Shown: positions 5,794-7,337 of the stretch, in pieces
Numbering within the stretch: the stretch's first letter is position 1
How the letters are laid out: each line of letters opens with the position of its first letter
Assembly (NCBI GenBank): GCA_003154555.1
Contig: PMDT01000357.1
Span: forward strand, 1 to 7,337
Source: Spirochaetaceae bacterium
Lineage (GTDB): Bacteria; Spirochaetota; Spirochaetia; SZUA-6; Fen-1364
Direction of reading: 5' to 3'
DNA length: 7,337 nucleotides
Notes under the pieces: generated by a model
Seen by the model: only the letters and a program-made list of their open reading frames with translations
Databases searched by the model: none
What the model was told of the DNA's origin: nothing
Position numbers and translations under genes: made by a program

Positions 5794-6747
5794 TCACCCC
5801 ACCCGGGAAAGCACCCGCAGCGCGGCCCGCACGATACCGGAGGAATCTATCCCGTAGTGACTGCGGATCTCGTCGCGAGGGCCCGCCTTGGCGAAGTGGC
5901 CATCCGGGATGCCCAGCCGCTCGAAGCGCACGGCGCAGCCCCCTTCGGCCAGGCTCTCCGCGACGAGCGACCCGATCCCGCCATTCACCGAATGCTCTTC
6001 CACTGTGACGACGCGCCCGGTCGAGCGTGCCAGCCTGGCGATCGCCTTTTCATCGGCGGGACGTATGGAGCTCATGTTCACCACGGTTGCGTGCATGCCC
6101 TGCTTCGCAAGGATGTCCTCGGCCGCGAGTGCCTCGTGGACGACCGAGCCGAGCGCAAAGATCGTGAGGTCTCCTCCTTCCCGAAGGACATCGAGTCGTC
6201 CCGGCTGGAAATTGTATCCGGAGCCATGAAACACGGGAAGCTCTGCATTGTCCAGCCGGACATAGACAGGGCCGTCGGTGCGCAGGGCCTGGCCGATCAC
6301 CTGCGCCGCTTCGGGGCCGTCCGCAGGGGCGAATATCCTGATCGTCCCCATGCTGCGCAGGATGGAGATGTCATCAATGGCATGATGAGTGCTTGCGAGG
6401 GATCCATAGGCGACGCCGGCATTCAAGCCCATGAGCTTGACATTCGTCGCCGAATAGCAGATGTCCGTCTTGAGCTGCTCGCAGGAACGGGCCACCAGAA
6501 AGCACGCGGCATTCGCCGTCACGCTCACGTAGCCGCCAAGGGAGAGACCCGCGGCCACACCGAGCAGGTTCTGCTCCGCGATGCCGACATTCACCAGCCG
6601 ATCGGGAAAGCGCGCCTTGAATGGCGCGATCGACGACGTGCTCGAAGAGTCGCTCACCAGCACGACCAGCTCGATGCCCTGCTCTACTCCCTCCACGAGG
6701 CTCTGGACCATGGCCTCCCGCAGGTCCTGCACGCGGTCGGGGCTCAT
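5794..6747 (-). CDS. Transketolase, C-terminal subunit
   Basis: A 317-residue protein equivalent to the middle (pyrimidine-binding) and C-terminal domains of transketolase; split C subunits are usually 300-330 residues. It carries the catalytic glutamate motif FPDRLVNVGIAEQN, where Glu58 activates thiamine diphosphate in the partner subunit. It then has GVAAGLSLGGYVSVTANAACFLVARSCEQLK, the THHAIDDISILRSM segment, FAPADGPEA and the C-terminal domain ending in YGIDSSGIVRAAL. THH replaces the THQ more common in housekeeping transketolases, and the strand before FLVAR is unusual, which points to a specialised branch. With the upstream N subunit it should form an alpha2-beta2 enzyme that transfers two-carbon ketol units between phosphorylated ketoses and aldoses. 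The ATG overlaps the N-subunit stop (ATGA) and has an excellent ribosome binding site, GAGGAG five bases upstream, inside the preceding gene. The kinase gene follows directly. Confidence 0.92.
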   Translation of the reverse strand: MSPDRVQDLREAMVQSLVEGVEQGIELVVLVSDSSSTSSIAPFKARFPDRLVNVGIAEQNLLGVAAGLSLGGYVSVTANAACFLVARSCEQLKTDICYSATNVKLMGLNAGVAYGSLASTHHAIDDISILRSMGTIRIFAPADGPEAAQVIGQALRTDGPVYVRLDNAELPVFHGSGYNFQPGRLDVLREGGDLTIFALGSVVHEALAAEDILAKQGMHATVVNMSSIRPADEKAIARLARSTGRVVTVEEHSVNGGIGSLVAESLAEGGCAVRFERLGIPDGHFAKAGPRDEIRSHYGIDSSGIVRAALRVLSRVG

Positions 6748-7337
6748 TCAAGCTCCTCGATTGCCTGCCGCAGCTGATCCCCGACCGGGATCTTGTGGTG
6801 CCACGATGGCTGGTCTTCGATAAAGGAGACGCCCTTGCCCTTCACCGTACGGGCCACGACCGCGTGCGGCTTTTCCCCCGCCATGTCGAAGGACTCGATC
6901 ACGCGGACGATGTCGGCCGGGTCGTTGCCGTTCGCGCGGGCGATCTGAAACCCGAAGGATTCCAGCTTCTCGACCAGAGGCTCCAGCGCCATGATCGTCT
7001 CGGTGCGGTCGGCGAGCTGGAGGGTGTTACGGTCTATAATGGCGACCAGATTCCCGAGACGGAACTGCGACGCGCTCATTGCCGCTTCCCAGTTCGAGCC
7101 CTCCTGCAGCTCACCGTCCCCGAGGAGCACATACACGTGGAAGCCCCGACCGCTCATCTTCGCGCTCAGGGCGAGCCCGACGCCCACTGACAATCCATGC
7201 CCGAGCGCCCCCGTGTTGATTTCCACGAACGGCGTCTTCTGCCGCACGGGATGCCCGGGCAGCGCCGAATCGAATTTCAGGTAGGTCGAAAGGAGCGCCG
7301 GATCGATGATCCCCGCCTCCGCAAGGGTGCAATAAAA
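6744..7337 (-). CDS. Transketolase, N-terminal subunit (5' end outside window)
   Basis: The open frame reaches the right edge, so the start codon is missing; 197 residues remain of the usual ~270-280. The fragment begins in the helix before GHP (Gly28-His29-Pro30). It continues with VEINTGALGHGLSVGVGLAL, then the thiamine-diphosphate/Mg motif GDGELQEGSNWEA...LVAIIDRN, which runs from the GDG at 73-75 to Asn104 with the classical spacing. A GTG at 7247 could be mistaken for a start, but it lies inside conserved family sequence just after GHP, so the longer frame is correct. This subunit binds the diphosphate of the cofactor; the catalytic Glu comes from the C subunit encoded next, with a four-base overlap. 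Separately encoded halves are known in archaea, Thermotogae, many Firmicutes and spirochaetes. Whether it serves the pentose phosphate pathway or a dedicated sugar pathway depends on the kinase substrate. Confidence 0.92.
   Translation of the reverse strand, partial: FYCTLAEAGIIDPALLSTYLKFDSALPGHPVRQKTPFVEINTGALGHGLSVGVGLALSAKMSGRGFHVYVLLGDGELQEGSNWEAAMSASQFRLGNLVAIIDRNTLQLADRTETIMALEPLVEKLESFGFQIARANGNDPADIVRVIESFDMAGEKPHAVVARTVKGKGVSFIEDQPSWHHKIPVGDQLRQAIEELE

Noticed and set aside
5635..6777. 380-codon plus-strand open frame across the kinase start, the transketolase C subunit and the end of the N subunit
   Set aside because: It spans three well-supported minus-strand genes, with Arg/His/Gly/Asp-rich composition typical of antisense reading of GC-rich genes.
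6744..7247. GTG at 7247 as the start of the transketolase N subunit
   Set aside because: Conserved family sequence including GHP continues in frame upstream to the window edge, so the gene is longer and truncated by the window.

Overview
The window is a GC-rich bacterial chromosome segment with two carbohydrate-metabolism blocks on the minus strand, one at each end, and two predicted secreted lipoproteins between them. The separately encoded transketolase halves, the clean lipoboxes of two uncharacterised lipoproteins and the GC-rich coding would fit a free-living spirochaete, but this is a weak inference. No rRNA, tRNA or marker gene in the window fixes the taxon.

Right block (7337 to 4303, minus strand): the 3' part of a transketolase N-terminal subunit gene, a complete transketolase C-terminal subunit gene and a glycerol-kinase-like FGGY sugar kinase. 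The genes are tightly packed: an ATGA overlap joins the first pair and a TGAATG junction joins the second. Together they look like an operon that phosphorylates a small ketose or polyol and moves a two-carbon unit to or from the phosphorylated product. The layout resembles the kinase plus split-transketolase modules known from D-apulose degradation, but the substrate cannot be read from the sequence. A seven-bladed beta-propeller lipoprotein (4224 to 3010) follows 78 bases later on the same strand and may be cotranscribed or have its own promoter.

Middle (1701 to 2991): an unrecognised beta-rich lipoprotein on the plus strand, convergent with the propeller lipoprotein. It is preceded by a 262-base divergent intergenic region that is unusually rich in inverted repeats and has a plausible sigma70-type promoter on each strand.

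Left block (1700 to 1, minus strand): a divergent member of the uronate isomerase (UxaC) family of the amidohydrolase superfamily. Fifteen bases later, in the same reading frame, comes the start of a DeoR-family repressor that runs off the window. The isomerase-like protein keeps the HxH motif, the WW motif and the terminal D-x-R motif. By spacing-matched comparison with E. coli UxaC it carries Arg and Cys where the catalytic Asp and His should be, so its reaction is probably not the standard one. The repressor probably controls its own operon through one of the palindromes in the divergent region.

The points most worth following are the altered active site of the UxaC-like protein, the palindrome cluster beside the isomerase-regulator operon, and the substrate of the kinase/split-transketolase module.
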